Below, in pieces: positions 1 through 7,703 of a DNA stretch of 64,000 nt. The stretch spans positions 1-64,000 of the forward strand of contig JANQQJ010000034.1 in NCBI GenBank assembly GCA_028284945.1, written 5' to 3'. The notes beneath the pieces are model-generated. The model was given only the letters and a program-made list of their open reading frames with translations, ran no database searches and was not told the origin of the DNA. The translations under genes and the position numbers were made by a program. Position 1 is the first letter of the stretch; every line of letters starts with the position of its first letter. Source of the DNA: Alphaproteobacteria bacterium (lineage in GTDB: Bacteria; Pseudomonadota; Alphaproteobacteria; SMXS01).

Positions 1-22
1 GCGTGTCTATCATAAGAAAGTC

Positions 23-99
23 TGGTAGCGGAGGAGGGACTTGAACCCCCGACACGCGGATTATGATTCCGCTGCTCTAACCAGCTGAGCTACTCCGCC
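23..99 (-). tRNA. tRNA-Met (CAT anticodon), elongator type
   Basis: Read on the minus strand this 77-base segment folds as a complete cloverleaf. The 7-bp acceptor stem starts GGCGGAG and has a G-U first pair, the anticodon stem is GCGGA/TCCGC, and the T arm contains GGTTCAAGTCC. The CCA end is encoded (TGG at 23-25). The anticodon loop ATCATAA places CAT at the anticodon. The first acceptor pair is not the C-A mismatch of initiators and the anticodon stem lacks their three G-C pairs, so this is the elongator methionine tRNA; a lysidine-modified Ile2 tRNA is less likely from the acceptor sequence. Confidence 0.95.
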
Positions 100-134
100 C
101 CCGGAAGCCATCGGTGATGGCATGGAAGAGCGCG

Positions 135-164
135 GATATAGGCGCGCCGGGGCCGATCTGTCAA
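135..164 (-). promoter_or_regulatory. Sigma70-type promoter for tRNA-Met
   Basis: On the minus strand a perfect -35 TTGACA (bases 159-164) is followed after 18 bases by TATATC (135-140), a four-of-six match to the -10 box. Transcription would begin near base 128, about 28 bases before the tRNA 5' end at 99, a normal leader for a tRNA gene. Confidence 0.7.
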
Positions 165-205
165 GATCGCGGTCCAATCCATAATCCGTCCTGTGGGAGA
201 TCACG

Positions 206-541
206 ATGCCCGAGTTGAAAAACCATCTGGTTCTGGTGCTGACAGAGCCGGCGGAGGGCCGCGAGGCCGAATTCAACGACTATTACGAAAATACCCATCT
301 GGATGAGGTGCTGAACAGTGCGGGCTATGATACCGCTCAACGCTTCCAGCTGGTGGACGGCGTGGGTGAGCCCTGCCCCCTGCCCTATCTGGCGGTTTAT
401 AAAGCCCGGGCTGAAAACGCCGAAGTCGCGATCGCGATGTTGAATGACAGCCGCGATCGGCGGCAGCAAAGCAAGTCACTCAACAAGAAAACCGGCCGCA
501 TCTGGGGATTCGAGGAAATCGGCCCGAAGCACACAGGTTAA
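206..541 (+). CDS. Small alpha+beta barrel protein (EthD-like fold)
   Basis: This encodes 111 residues with no signal peptide or membrane segment. The N-terminal half, with an EFNDYYENTHLDEVL-type stretch near residues 25-40 followed by AQRFQL, resembles small proteins of the dimeric alpha+beta barrel superfamily (EthD/antibiotic monooxygenase-like), in which an early strand is followed by an H-x-P/D helix. Most members have no known substrate. GGGAG lies 7-8 bases before the ATG at 206. It runs convergently with the SDR gene and the two stop codons overlap by four bases. Assignment to the fold is inferred from pattern only; no function is claimed. Confidence 0.7.
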   Translation: MPELKNHLVLVLTEPAEGREAEFNDYYENTHLDEVLNSAGYDTAQRFQLVDGVGEPCPLPYLAVYKARAENAEVAIAMLNDSRDRRQQSKSLNKKTGRIWGFEEIGPKHTG

Positions 542-1362
542 CCCAGGCCACCGCCACTACGCTGCCCCACCTTTATGGGAAACCGGGCTGGTATTAGCCG
601 CTGCCAGAAGTCGATCCGCCGCGCATCGGGGCCAATCAGGACACGCGGATTGTTCTTTTCGATACCATTGATGATGGTTTCAGCTGCGCCTTTGGGCGAG
701 GTCGGTGTCACCTGATCAAAGCCGGCGATCATGTCGTCGCGTGACGGGGCATCCTGCCCCTGGAGCTTGTAGCGGATGTTGCGAACGATATTGGTCTGAA
801 TGCCACCGGGATGCACCACGGTCATATTCACACCGGTACCATCAAGTTCCACCCGCACCGAGTCTGAATAACCACGCACGGCAAATTTCGACGCACAATA
901 GGCAGACTGACTGCGCACGCCAAACAGGCCAAACACGCTGGAGATATTGACAATATGGCCGCTATTGCGTTCCAGCATCTGCGGCATGAACAGCTTTGTG
1001 CCGTAGACCACGCCCCAGAAATTGATGTTCATCACCCAGGCCAGGTCTTCATCCGTCATATCCCTGGCATAGGATGCCAGGGTCACACCGGCATTGTTGA
1101 TGACGATATCAGGCACAGCGCCGCGCCTTTCGGCAATATCGGCGGCCCAATCTTCCCACTGAGATTTTTCGGCGACATCCAGGCCGCGCGCAACCGCATC
1201 GGCGCCATCCGGCAACTGAGACATGGTTTCAGACAGTCCCGCCTCATCCTTGTCGGCCAGTTCCAGTGCGGCGCCTTTGGCCGCCAAGGCAAGGGCGAGC
1301 CCGCGCCCGATGCCCGAAGCAGCCCCCGTCAGCAGGACAGTCTTACCGGCGATCTCCGTCAT
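538..1362 (-). CDS. Short-chain dehydrogenase/reductase
   Basis: A 274-residue classical SDR. The nucleotide-binding TGAASGIG motif is at residues 12-19, NNAG at 89-92, and the catalytic Ser141/142, Tyr155 and Lys159 (YCASK) are all present. Asp37 at the end of the second strand suggests preference for NAD(H), an inference. The substrate cannot be read from sequence. The ATG at 1362 is chosen over an upstream in-frame codon at 1449 because the SDR fold begins there and GGGGGAA precedes it. The start lies inside the 3' end of mnmA (20-base overlap), so the two are probably co-transcribed. Confidence 0.9.
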   Translation of the reverse strand: MTEIAGKTVLLTGAASGIGRGLALALAAKGAALELADKDEAGLSETMSQLPDGADAVARGLDVAEKSQWEDWAADIAERRGAVPDIVINNAGVTLASYARDMTDEDLAWVMNINFWGVVYGTKLFMPQMLERNSGHIVNISSVFGLFGVRSQSAYCASKFAVRGYSDSVRVELDGTGVNMTVVHPGGIQTNIVRNIRYKLQGQDAPSRDDMIAGFDQVTPTSPKGAAETIINGIEKNNPRVLIGPDARRIDFWQRLIPARFPIKVGQRSGGGLG

Positions 1363-2524
1363 GATTCCCCCGTTCTGCGCCCATGATCCAGCCGCCGCCA
1401 AGGACACGGGCGCCATCATAGACGACACAGGCCTGGCCTGCAGCCACACCTTCTTCCGGGTCGGTCAGGGAGACCAGCGCCCGGCCCTGCCCCAGATCCT
1501 TGATCCGGGCCGGCAGCGGCGGGCGGGTCGACCGCACCTTGACGGAAACATCCAGGCCCTCATCAGGGATCGGCGCGGCCAGCCAGTTCATGTCCTTGAC
1601 GTAAATGTCGCACACGCCCAGTTCATCACGCGGGCCGACAATGACCTGTTTGGCGTCCGGGTCGAGCCGCACCACATAGAGCGGGCTGTTATCATCGGTG
1701 ACACCGCCACCAACGCCGATCCCACGCCGCTGGCCGATGGTATAGTGGATGATCCCGTCATGCTGGCCGATCACGCGCCCATCGACATGCACGATGTCAC
1801 CGGGTTCGGCAGCGCCAGGGCGCAGCTTTTCGATCACACCCGCATAGTCGCCCGAGGGAACAAAACAGATATCTTGGCTGTCCGGCTTATCCGCCACACC
1901 CAGACCGAATCGGGTGGCCAGCGCCCGTGTCTCATGCTTGTCCAACCCGCCTAGCGGAAAGCGAAGGAAGTCCAGCTGTTCCGGCGTCGTCGCGAAGAGG
2001 AAATAGCTCTGGTCCTTTTTCGGGTCGACCGCCTGATGCAGTTCGGGTCCATCCGGGCCAATCACCCGCTGGATATAGTGCCCCGTGGCCAAACAATCGG
2101 CGCCCAGATCGCGGGCCGTGTCCAGCAGATCGCGAAACTTGACGGTCTGATTGCAGCGCACGCAGGGGATCGGCGTCTCGCCCCGCAAATAGCTGTCGGC
2201 AAAGTCGTCCATCACCGACTGACGGAAGCGGCTTTCATAATCCAGCACGTAGTGCGGAATGCCCAATCGTTCGGCGACCTGCTTGGCATCATAGATGTCT
2301 GCACCAGCACAACACGCGCCCTTGCGCTCCACCGCCTCACCGTGGTCATAGAGCTGCAACGTGATCCCAACCACGTCATACCCGGCTTCAGCCAATAAGG
2401 CCGCCGTCACCGAACTGTCGACGCCGCCAGACATCGCGACCACCACACGGTGCGCGGATGGTGGCCCGTCGAGTCCCAGATCGACAGTCGGCTCGATCTT
2501 CAATTCTGCTGCCAATTCGGTCAT
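1343..2524 (-). CDS. mnmA: tRNA-specific 2-thiouridylase MnmA
   Basis: This 393-residue protein makes the 2-thio group of uridine 34 in tRNA-Lys, -Glu and -Gln, using ATP and a persulfide relay. The PP-loop SGGVDSS is at residues 32-38. The two cysteines expected to form the catalytic pair are Cys124 in CVRCN and Cys220 in [10 protein letters not shown]. The length is typical of the family. ATG 2524 is preferred; an in-frame GTG at 2566 would add 14 residues and has no better ribosome site. It is transcribed away from cysQ and runs directly into the SDR gene. Confidence 0.95.
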   Translation of the reverse strand: MTELAAELKIEPTVDLGLDGPPSAHRVVVAMSGGVDSSVTAALLAEAGYDVVGITLQLYDHGEAVERKGACCAGADIYDAKQVAERLGIPHYVLDYESRFRQSVMDDFADSYLRGETPIPCVRCNQTVKFRDLLDTARDLGADCLATGHYIQRVIGPDGPELHQAVDPKKDQSYFLFATTPEQLDFLRFPLGGLDKHETRALATRFGLGVADKPDSQDICFVPSGDYAGVIEKLRPGAAEPGDIVHVDGRVIGQHDGIIHYTIGQRRGIGVGGGVTDDNSPLYVVRLDPDAKQVIVGPRDELGVCDIYVKDMNWLAAPIPDEGLDVSVKVRSTRPPLPARIKDLGQGRALVSLTDPEEGVAAGQACVVYDGARVLGGGWIMGAERGNHDGDRR

Positions 2525-2589
2525 GCGGCGCAATATAGAGATCAAATGGCGGGTAACAAGCACCACGCAGACATGTGCGGGCGTGACTT

Positions 2590-2605
2590 AGCGGCACGTG
2601 CCGCT
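2590..2605. promoter_or_regulatory. 16-bp perfect palindrome between mnmA and cysQ
   Basis: AGCGGCACGTGCCGCT is perfectly self-complementary and lies in the 97-base gap between the divergent mnmA and cysQ genes, 16 bases before the cysQ ATG. It could be an operator for a dimeric regulator or, if transcribed, a hairpin in the cysQ leader. Only the symmetry is seen; the role is inferred. Confidence 0.4.
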
Positions 2606-2621
2606 TATAACCGCCCGCGCT

Positions 2622-3401
2622 ATGACCGATTATGCAACGCTCTGCGACCAGATCGAACGTCTTGCCCGCGATGCCGGCGCGACGATCATGACCATCTATA
2701 ACAGTGACTTCGAGATCCGTTCGAAAGACGACGCCTCACCCGTCACGGAAGCTGACGAGGCCGCAGAAGCGGTCATTCTGGCGGGTTTACGTGAGTTAAC
2801 GCCGGACATCCCGATTGTCGCTGAGGAAAGCGTTGCAGCAGGCAATGTTCCGGACGTTTCGGGTGGACGCTTCTGGCTGGTCGATCCGCTAGACGGCACC
2901 AAGGAATTCATCAGCCGCAACGGGGAATTCACGGTCAATATCGCGCTTATAGAAGATGGTGTGCCTATTCTGGGTGCTGTCTATGCACCGGCCATCGGAC
3001 GCCAGTTTTCCGGCCACACCACGAAAGCCTGGGCCCGCGTCATTGAAGAGAGCGGCGAATGGTCAACCCCCAATCCCATACATGTGCGCCCGGCCCCGGA
3101 AGACGGTCTTACGGTGGTTGCCAGCCGGTCGCACCGTAGCCCGGAAACCGATGACTATATTGCCCAGTTCAAGGTGAAAGAGCTGGTGTCTGCCGGTAGC
3201 TCACTAAAACTGTGCCTGATTGCCGCTGCCGAAGCCGATCTTTATCCACGGCTGGGCCGAACCATGGAATGGGACATCGCCGCCGGTCACGCCGTCCTGC
3301 GCGCTGCAGGCGGTACAGTTACCGATCTCGATGGGACCACCCTGGGATATGGCAAGGCGGAATTCGAAAATCCGCACTTCGTCGCCAAGGGAATTATCTA
3401 A
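2622..3401 (+). CDS. cysQ: 3'(2'),5'-bisphosphate nucleotidase CysQ
   Basis: This 259-residue member of the inositol monophosphatase superfamily hydrolyses 3'-phosphoadenosine 5'-phosphate, the by-product of sulfate reduction and sulfotransfer, to AMP. The metal ligands are visible: Glu68/Glu69 in VAEES, the DPLDGTKEF motif at residues 88-96 (the KEF ending is characteristic of CysQ rather than SuhB), and the late WDIAAGHA motif near residue 216. ATG 2622 fits the family N-terminus; an in-frame GTG at 2598 falls inside the palindrome. Its stop overlaps that of the convergent LysE-type gene. Confidence 0.93.
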   Translation: MTDYATLCDQIERLARDAGATIMTIYNSDFEIRSKDDASPVTEADEAAEAVILAGLRELTPDIPIVAEESVAAGNVPDVSGGRFWLVDPLDGTKEFISRNGEFTVNIALIEDGVPILGAVYAPAIGRQFSGHTTKAWARVIEESGEWSTPNPIHVRPAPEDGLTVVASRSHRSPETDDYIAQFKVKELVSAGSSLKLCLIAAAEADLYPRLGRTMEWDIAAGHAVLRAAGGTVTDLDGTTLGYGKAEFENPHFVAKGII

Positions 3402-4027
3402 CTCAACAGCTCTAACGTGACGGAATCGATGGCGTAAATCCCGAAGGCGACGACACCGACTGCAGCGATCCGATTGAATATCAGCAGGTGTTTGTCTTCG
3501 ATGTGGCCGTGCAGCAGCCCGACCAATAGCGCCAGTGCTGCCCACCAGAACGCCGATCCGGCAAACACGCCCAGCACCACATTGGTCGCCGCGACCACGT
3601 CAAACCCTGTGCTCAGGCCCCAGGCCACGAACAGGGTTGCGAATCCAGCCAGGGTGATCGGGTTGGAAACCGTCAGGAAAAATGTCGCCACCATCGACCG
3701 GATGACGCCGGTATTGCTGTCGTCGTTCCGTTCAAAATGCGGGTGCGACCGCCACAGCACAACGCTTAGGACCAACAGCAAAATGCCGCCGGGCAACCGG
3801 AACCAGAACTCATTCTCATCGATAAAGGCAGCCACAGCCGTCAAACCAAGGGCAGCGACAACCGCAAACACCGCGTCACCGAAGGCTGCACCTAGTCCGG
3901 TTATAAATCCGGCGACTCGTCCCCGCGTAATCGCCTTCTGGATACACAAGACGTTGACCGGCCCCATTGGCGCCGCCACCAGAATTCCAACAAGAAATCC
4001 TTTCAAGAAAAGGGGCACGCTTTCCAT
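3398..4027 (-). CDS. LysE-family amino-acid/metabolite exporter
   Basis: A 209-residue membrane protein with about six hydrophobic segments. The N-terminal stretch FLVGILVAAPMGPVN contains the PMGPVN signature of LysE/RhtB exporters, and a second family-like element is VSNPITLAGFATLF near residue 120. Members export basic or neutral amino acids and related compounds by proton antiport; the substrate here is unknown. ATG 4027 places the hydrophobic start correctly, dropping a 12-residue polar extension. The gene is divergent from ygfZ with a palindrome between them. Confidence 0.88.
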   Translation of the reverse strand: MESVPLFLKGFLVGILVAAPMGPVNVLCIQKAITRGRVAGFITGLGAAFGDAVFAVVAALGLTAVAAFIDENEFWFRLPGGILLLVLSVVLWRSHPHFERNDDSNTGVIRSMVATFFLTVSNPITLAGFATLFVAWGLSTGFDVVAATNVVLGVFAGSAFWWAALALLVGLLHGHIEDKHLLIFNRIAAVGVVAFGIYAIDSVTLELLS

Positions 4028-4101
4028 CAACTCGCCGTGTCTCCACGCGATGGACCAGCGCACCGGAAACGGCGACAGGAAGTCAATTCACAGAACCATG
4101 G

Positions 4102-4114
4102 TGCCATTATGGCA
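4102..4114. promoter_or_regulatory. Palindrome TGCCAT-T-ATGGCA between lysE-like gene and ygfZ
   Basis: A 13-base perfect dyad lies just before the proposed ygfZ promoter and upstream of the divergent exporter gene. LysE exporters are often controlled by adjacent regulators binding dyads, but no regulator gene is next to it here, so the role is speculative. Confidence 0.3.
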
Positions 4115-4120
4115 GTGCCC

Positions 4121-4149
4121 TTGTTGGCGCTAGACATATGATCGATAAT
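4121..4149 (+). promoter_or_regulatory. Candidate sigma70 promoter for ygfZ-tag operon
   Basis: TTGTTG (4121-4126) is separated by exactly 17 bases from GATAAT (4144-4149), a five-of-six match to the -10 box. The -35 element is weak. It would give a leader of about 60 bases before the ygfZ ATG at 4216. Confidence 0.45.
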
Positions 4150-4215
4150 CCCGTTTCTATAGGATGGCGTTGACGCTGGCCAGACACGGAAACCCCTAAG
4201 TTGTGAGGAATTTCG

Positions 4216-5076
4216 ATGAAGTCCGCAGTCATGTTGGAAGATCGCGGTGTGCTGGCCGTCGGCGGCGCAGAATGGCGTGATTTTCTGCAAAATTTGGTCT
4301 CCAACGACCTCGATCTGCTCAGCCGGGACAAGGCCATCTATGCGGCCCTGTTGACGCCACAGGGCAAATATCTGTTCGACTTCATCATGATTGAACGTGA
4401 AAACGGCGTACTGCTCGATACCGACCGTAACCGCCTGCCCGATCTCTTGCGCCGTTTGATGATGTATAAGCTGCGTGCGGATGTAACCCTTGAGGATGAA
4501 AGTGACCAATGGCAGGTCGCAGCCCTGCTGGACCCGGCTGACGGGCTTTCAGAGGCACCAGGGGCCTGCTCAGAACAGGACGGTGCGATTTTGCTGAATG
4601 ACCCCCGTGAGCCAGCGCTGGGCGGCCGGGCGCTCATTCCGGCGGGAACGACGTTGGAAGATCTGGGATATGAAACGGTCGACCTAGCGCGCTATGAGGC
4701 CCGCCGGATCGCTCTCGGCGTTCCCGCCAGTGGAGGGGACCTGATCATCGACAAGACATTACTGATGGAAGCTGACTTCGAGCGCCTCAATGGCGTGTCT
4801 TTCACCAAAGGCTGCTACATCGGTCAGGAACTGACCGCACGCACCAAGCACCGCGGCAATGTCCGGCGGCGGCTTTACCCGGTATCCATCGATGCCGAGG
4901 TGGACCATGGCACGGAAGTGACGCTTGAGGGCAAGTCGGTCGGCGAAATCCGCACCGTTGCCGGCCAGCGGGCCATTGCCTTGTTGCGGATCGAGGATGT
5001 TGAGCGTGCTGCCGAAGAAGGATTGCTGATGGTCGCCGCCTCCCACGGTGTCAAGGTCGAGAAACCCGGCCTATGA
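4216..5076 (+). CDS. ygfZ: Folate-binding Fe-S maturation protein YgfZ
   Basis: A 286-residue GcvT-like, tetrahydrofolate-binding protein that helps assemble or repair a subset of iron-sulfur enzymes, for example MiaB. The diagnostic motif KGCYIGQE, with its conserved cysteine, is at residues 198-205. GAGGA stands 6-7 bases before the ATG. The stop overlaps the tag start by four bases (ATGA), so tag and the following hydrolase are translationally coupled. It is distinguished from true GcvT by the motif and the shorter length. Confidence 0.93.
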   Translation: MKSAVMLEDRGVLAVGGAEWRDFLQNLVSNDLDLLSRDKAIYAALLTPQGKYLFDFIMIERENGVLLDTDRNRLPDLLRRLMMYKLRADVTLEDESDQWQVAALLDPADGLSEAPGACSEQDGAILLNDPREPALGGRALIPAGTTLEDLGYETVDLARYEARRIALGVPASGGDLIIDKTLLMEADFERLNGVSFTKGCYIGQELTARTKHRGNVRRRLYPVSIDAEVDHGTEVTLEGKSVGEIRTVAGQRAIALLRIEDVERAAEEGLLMVAASHGVKVEKPGL

Positions 5077-5645
5077 CAGAACAGGTACGATGCGGCTGGG
5101 TAGGCGATGACCCGATCTATCAGGCCTATCATGACGAAGAATGGGGTGTACCGGAATGGGATGACCGGGCACTGTTTGAAAAGCTGATCCTGGATGGCTT
5201 TCAGGCCGGACTATCGTGGATCACGATCCTGAAGAAGCGGGATAATTTCAGAAAGGCATTTGACGGGTTCGAGCCAGACATTATTGCCCGATATGATGAG
5301 GACAAAATCCAGACCCTATTGAGCGACGCCGGCATTATTCGGCACCGGGGCAAGATCGAGGCGACCATTGGCAACGCCCGTTCCTACCTTCAGATCATGG
5401 AACGCGAGGGCGGATTTTCCCACTACCTGTGGCAATTCACAGATGGGAAAACACTTCAAAATAACTGGAAGGACATGTCGCAAGTCCCTGCAAAGACGAA
5501 GGAAAGCGAGGCGATGAGCAAGCGCCTCAAAGCTGACGGGTTCAAGTTCTGCGGCCCCACAATCTGCTATGCCTTCATGCAGGCGATCGGCATGGTGAAC
5601 GACCATACAGTCGACTGTTTCAGGTATCAGGAGCTGTCTGCCTGA
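5073..5645 (+). CDS. tag: DNA-3-methyladenine glycosylase I
   Basis: A 190-residue base-excision repair enzyme that removes 3-methyladenine from alkylated DNA. The zinc ligands Cys7, His20, His178 and Cys182 have the same spacing as those of E. coli Tag. The N-terminal CGW...YHDEEWG signature, the LILDGFQAGLSW segment and the late FCGPTICYAFMQAIGMVNDH region are all typical. It overlaps ygfZ by four bases and the following lipoprotein gene by one base. Confidence 0.95.
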   Translation: MTEQVRCGWVGDDPIYQAYHDEEWGVPEWDDRALFEKLILDGFQAGLSWITILKKRDNFRKAFDGFEPDIIARYDEDKIQTLLSDAGIIRHRGKIEATIGNARSYLQIMEREGGFSHYLWQFTDGKTLQNNWKDMSQVPAKTKESEAMSKRLKADGFKFCGPTICYAFMQAIGMVNDHTVDCFRYQELSA

Positions 5646-6667
5646 TGAGGCTGACCACCCTGCTTCTGGCTCTGGCCGTCACCGCCTGCGGACACGGCGC
5701 GCCCTCCAACCGGGAAAAGGTCCCGCTGTTGAGCTGGACGCATGGCTTTATCGATGAAGTCGGCGTTCCAACGGCGGGCGAGTTGCAATATGTCGACGGC
5801 AGTTTGATGCTCCCCGAATCCGCGCCAGGCAAGGTCCCTGCCGTCGTCCTGCTGCATTCAGGGGCCGGACAGGGCAGTCAGGATTGGTACTACGCTAAAC
5901 TGTTGAACAGCTGGGGCATTGCCGTATTGGCGATCAACAGCTTCAAACCGCGCAAGGTTGTTAACACGGTCGGCGATCAATCTGCGGTTTCAGAGGGATC
6001 GATCCTGGCCGATGCGTTTGCGGGTCTAAACTATCTGAGCGAGCACCCGCGCATCGACAAAGATCGAATTGCCGCCATGGGATTTTCCAAGGGCGCGACG
6101 CCGGTCATATTGGCCGCGCTAAAGCGGTATCGAAACCGATTGGCGCACGGCGATAACAGATTCGCAGCCCATATTGGCTACTACCCATGGTGCGGCTTTG
6201 CCTTCATCGATCATGAAACCACCGGCAGCCCGATCCTGGTAATGAGCGGTGATCAAGACATCATCACGCCCGCAAAACTGTGCGAAAACCTGACCGACCG
6301 CTGGACCATGACCAATCCGGGCACCGACATTCAGATGATCACCTATGAAGGCGCCGGCCACGCGTTTGAATATCCCCACCCTGTGCTTGAAATAGTCAAT
6401 GAGCTGCCGGTTTATGGCGAGCTGCCCCGGGACTGCTTCATCGCCGAAACCGAGCCCAATGTGTTTGTCGAGATGCGGTCGCGCATCCGGATTCAGGGCG
6501 ATACGCTCCGCTCCGCGCTAGATCTATGCGCGACCTGGACACATAGCGCCCATGTGGCACACAGCCCGGAGGCGCAAGCAGACTCCCGGCTTCAGCTGCA
6601 GCGGTTTATGGAACGCAATCTCTTAACCCGGCCGCGGCAACAGGCTACAGTAGGGTCGTCCAAATAA
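5645..6667 (+). CDS. Lipoprotein of the dienelactone hydrolase family
   Basis: A 340-residue alpha/beta hydrolase predicted to be an outer- or inner-membrane lipoprotein: MRLTTLLLALAVTAC ends in a lipobox with Cys15. The probable triad is Ser148 in GFSKG, Asp205 in SGDQD and His239 in GAGHAFEY. Dienelactone hydrolases usually carry cysteine as the nucleophile, so serine here points to an esterase-like member. The substrate is unknown. The ATG overlaps the tag stop (TGATG), making it the third gene of the ygfZ-tag operon; no functional link to DNA repair is evident. Confidence 0.85.
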   Translation: MRLTTLLLALAVTACGHGAPSNREKVPLLSWTHGFIDEVGVPTAGELQYVDGSLMLPESAPGKVPAVVLLHSGAGQGSQDWYYAKLLNSWGIAVLAINSFKPRKVVNTVGDQSAVSEGSILADAFAGLNYLSEHPRIDKDRIAAMGFSKGATPVILAALKRYRNRLAHGDNRFAAHIGYYPWCGFAFIDHETTGSPILVMSGDQDIITPAKLCENLTDRWTMTNPGTDIQMITYEGAGHAFEYPHPVLEIVNELPVYGELPRDCFIAETEPNVFVEMRSRIRIQGDTLRSALDLCATWTHSAHVAHSPEAQADSRLQLQRFMERNLLTRPRQQATVGSSK

Positions 6668-6681
6668 AGTGAGTCTCAGGC

Positions 6682-6786
6682 ATGGCGACGCGAAAGAAAA
6701 AAGGTCAGGGCCGCGAAAAGTGGCTGTGGATTGTGATCGGCGCGGGTCTAGTGGCCGCCTTTATTCTGATCTCAATGGGCGCCTAG
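6682..6786 (+). CDS. Small single-span membrane protein (34 residues)
   Basis: A short reading frame starts with ATG 14 bases after the hydrolase stop and ends TAG at 6786. The product has a basic head (MATRKKKGQGREKW) and one hydrophobic segment at residues 14-32, the usual layout of a small inner-membrane protein with the N-terminus inside. It would be the last gene of the ygfZ operon. Its 3' end overlaps the convergent meaB gene by 15 bases. Not recognised; called on composition, position and context only. Confidence 0.45.
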   Translation: MATRKKKGQGREKWLWIVIGAGLVAAFILISMGA

Positions 6787-7701
6787 AATCGCTGCCAACT
6801 CGGCCTGACGGCTGAACAGAGCCGCACCCGCCTGCTGGTTAAGCCGGGCCCCCAGCTGTCTCACCCCTTCCCGTCCGAACCGCTCACGAATGGCTTCTTC
6901 CAGCCAGGCCTGGTCCTGCGCCGTCCGCGCGTGTTGAAGGCGTTTGTCGGTCTGCAGCCAGTCCCACCGTTGTGTCAGAGCCTCCAGCAGCCCGGCCAGT
7001 CCTGTCCCTGCTGTTGCAGAGGCCATCAAGACGGGAACCGCCCAGTCTGAATGCTCTTCAGCAAGCGAGAGCGCACCTTCTACATCCGCACGGGCCCGGT
7101 CGGCGGCCGCGCCAAGGTCGGCCTTGGTGACCAGAACAATGTGCGGCACTTCCATGATGCCCGCCTTCATGAACTGCAAGCTGTCGCCTGAACCGGGCTG
7201 AATGCACAGAATGACCGTATCGGCCACGCGAACCACATCGGTTTCTGATTGGCCGACACCAACCGTTTCGACCAGCACATAATCAAAGACAGCCCGCATT
7301 AGCACCATGGCCGCATGGGTCAGGCCCGCAAGCCCACCCAAGCGGTCGCGTGCGGCCATCGAGCGCACAAACACCCCAGCATCCTCCGGATCGGTGGACA
7401 ACCGGGTTCTGTCACCCAGCAGAGCACCGCCTGACCGCTTCGAAGAGGGGTCGACCGCGATCACGCCGACAGTGGCTTCAGAACTACGCCAGGATTTGAT
7501 CAATGCCGATGTCAGGGTGGACTTCCCCACACCCGGTGGGCCTGTCAGTCCGATGACATGGGCCCTGGGGTTCGCCCAGGCCTTGTCCAACAAATCAATC
7601 ACATCCGGGTCGTCGGGCCTGCGTTCGATCGCAGAAAGCGCAAGGGCCAAAGCCGGTTTTCCACCGGCAACCAGGTCCTCAAAGGTCGGAACCGATGGCA
7701 A
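6772..7701 (-). CDS. meaB: MeaB/ArgK-family GTPase (methylmalonyl-CoA mutase chaperone type)
   Basis: A 309-residue G3E-type GTPase. The P-loop GPPGVGKS is at residues 54-61, followed by DPSSKRSGGALLGDRTR, the VETVGVGQSE switch region and VTKAD for guanine recognition. In the family's best-known role it gates adenosylcobalamin loading and protects B12-dependent acyl-CoA mutases. The start is TTG at 7701, two bases after the ppdK stop, as no ATG fits the conserved N-terminus. No mutase gene is present in this window, so the partner must lie elsewhere. Confidence 0.9.
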   Translation of the reverse strand: MPSVPTFEDLVAGGKPALALALSAIERRPDDPDVIDLLDKAWANPRAHVIGLTGPPGVGKSTLTSALIKSWRSSEATVGVIAVDPSSKRSGGALLGDRTRLSTDPEDAGVFVRSMAARDRLGGLAGLTHAAMVLMRAVFDYVLVETVGVGQSETDVVRVADTVILCIQPGSGDSLQFMKAGIMEVPHIVLVTKADLGAAADRARADVEGALSLAEEHSDWAVPVLMASATAGTGLAGLLEALTQRWDWLQTDKRLQHARTAQDQAWLEEAIRERFGREGVRQLGARLNQQAGAALFSRQAELAAILGAH

Positions 7702-7703
7702 GC

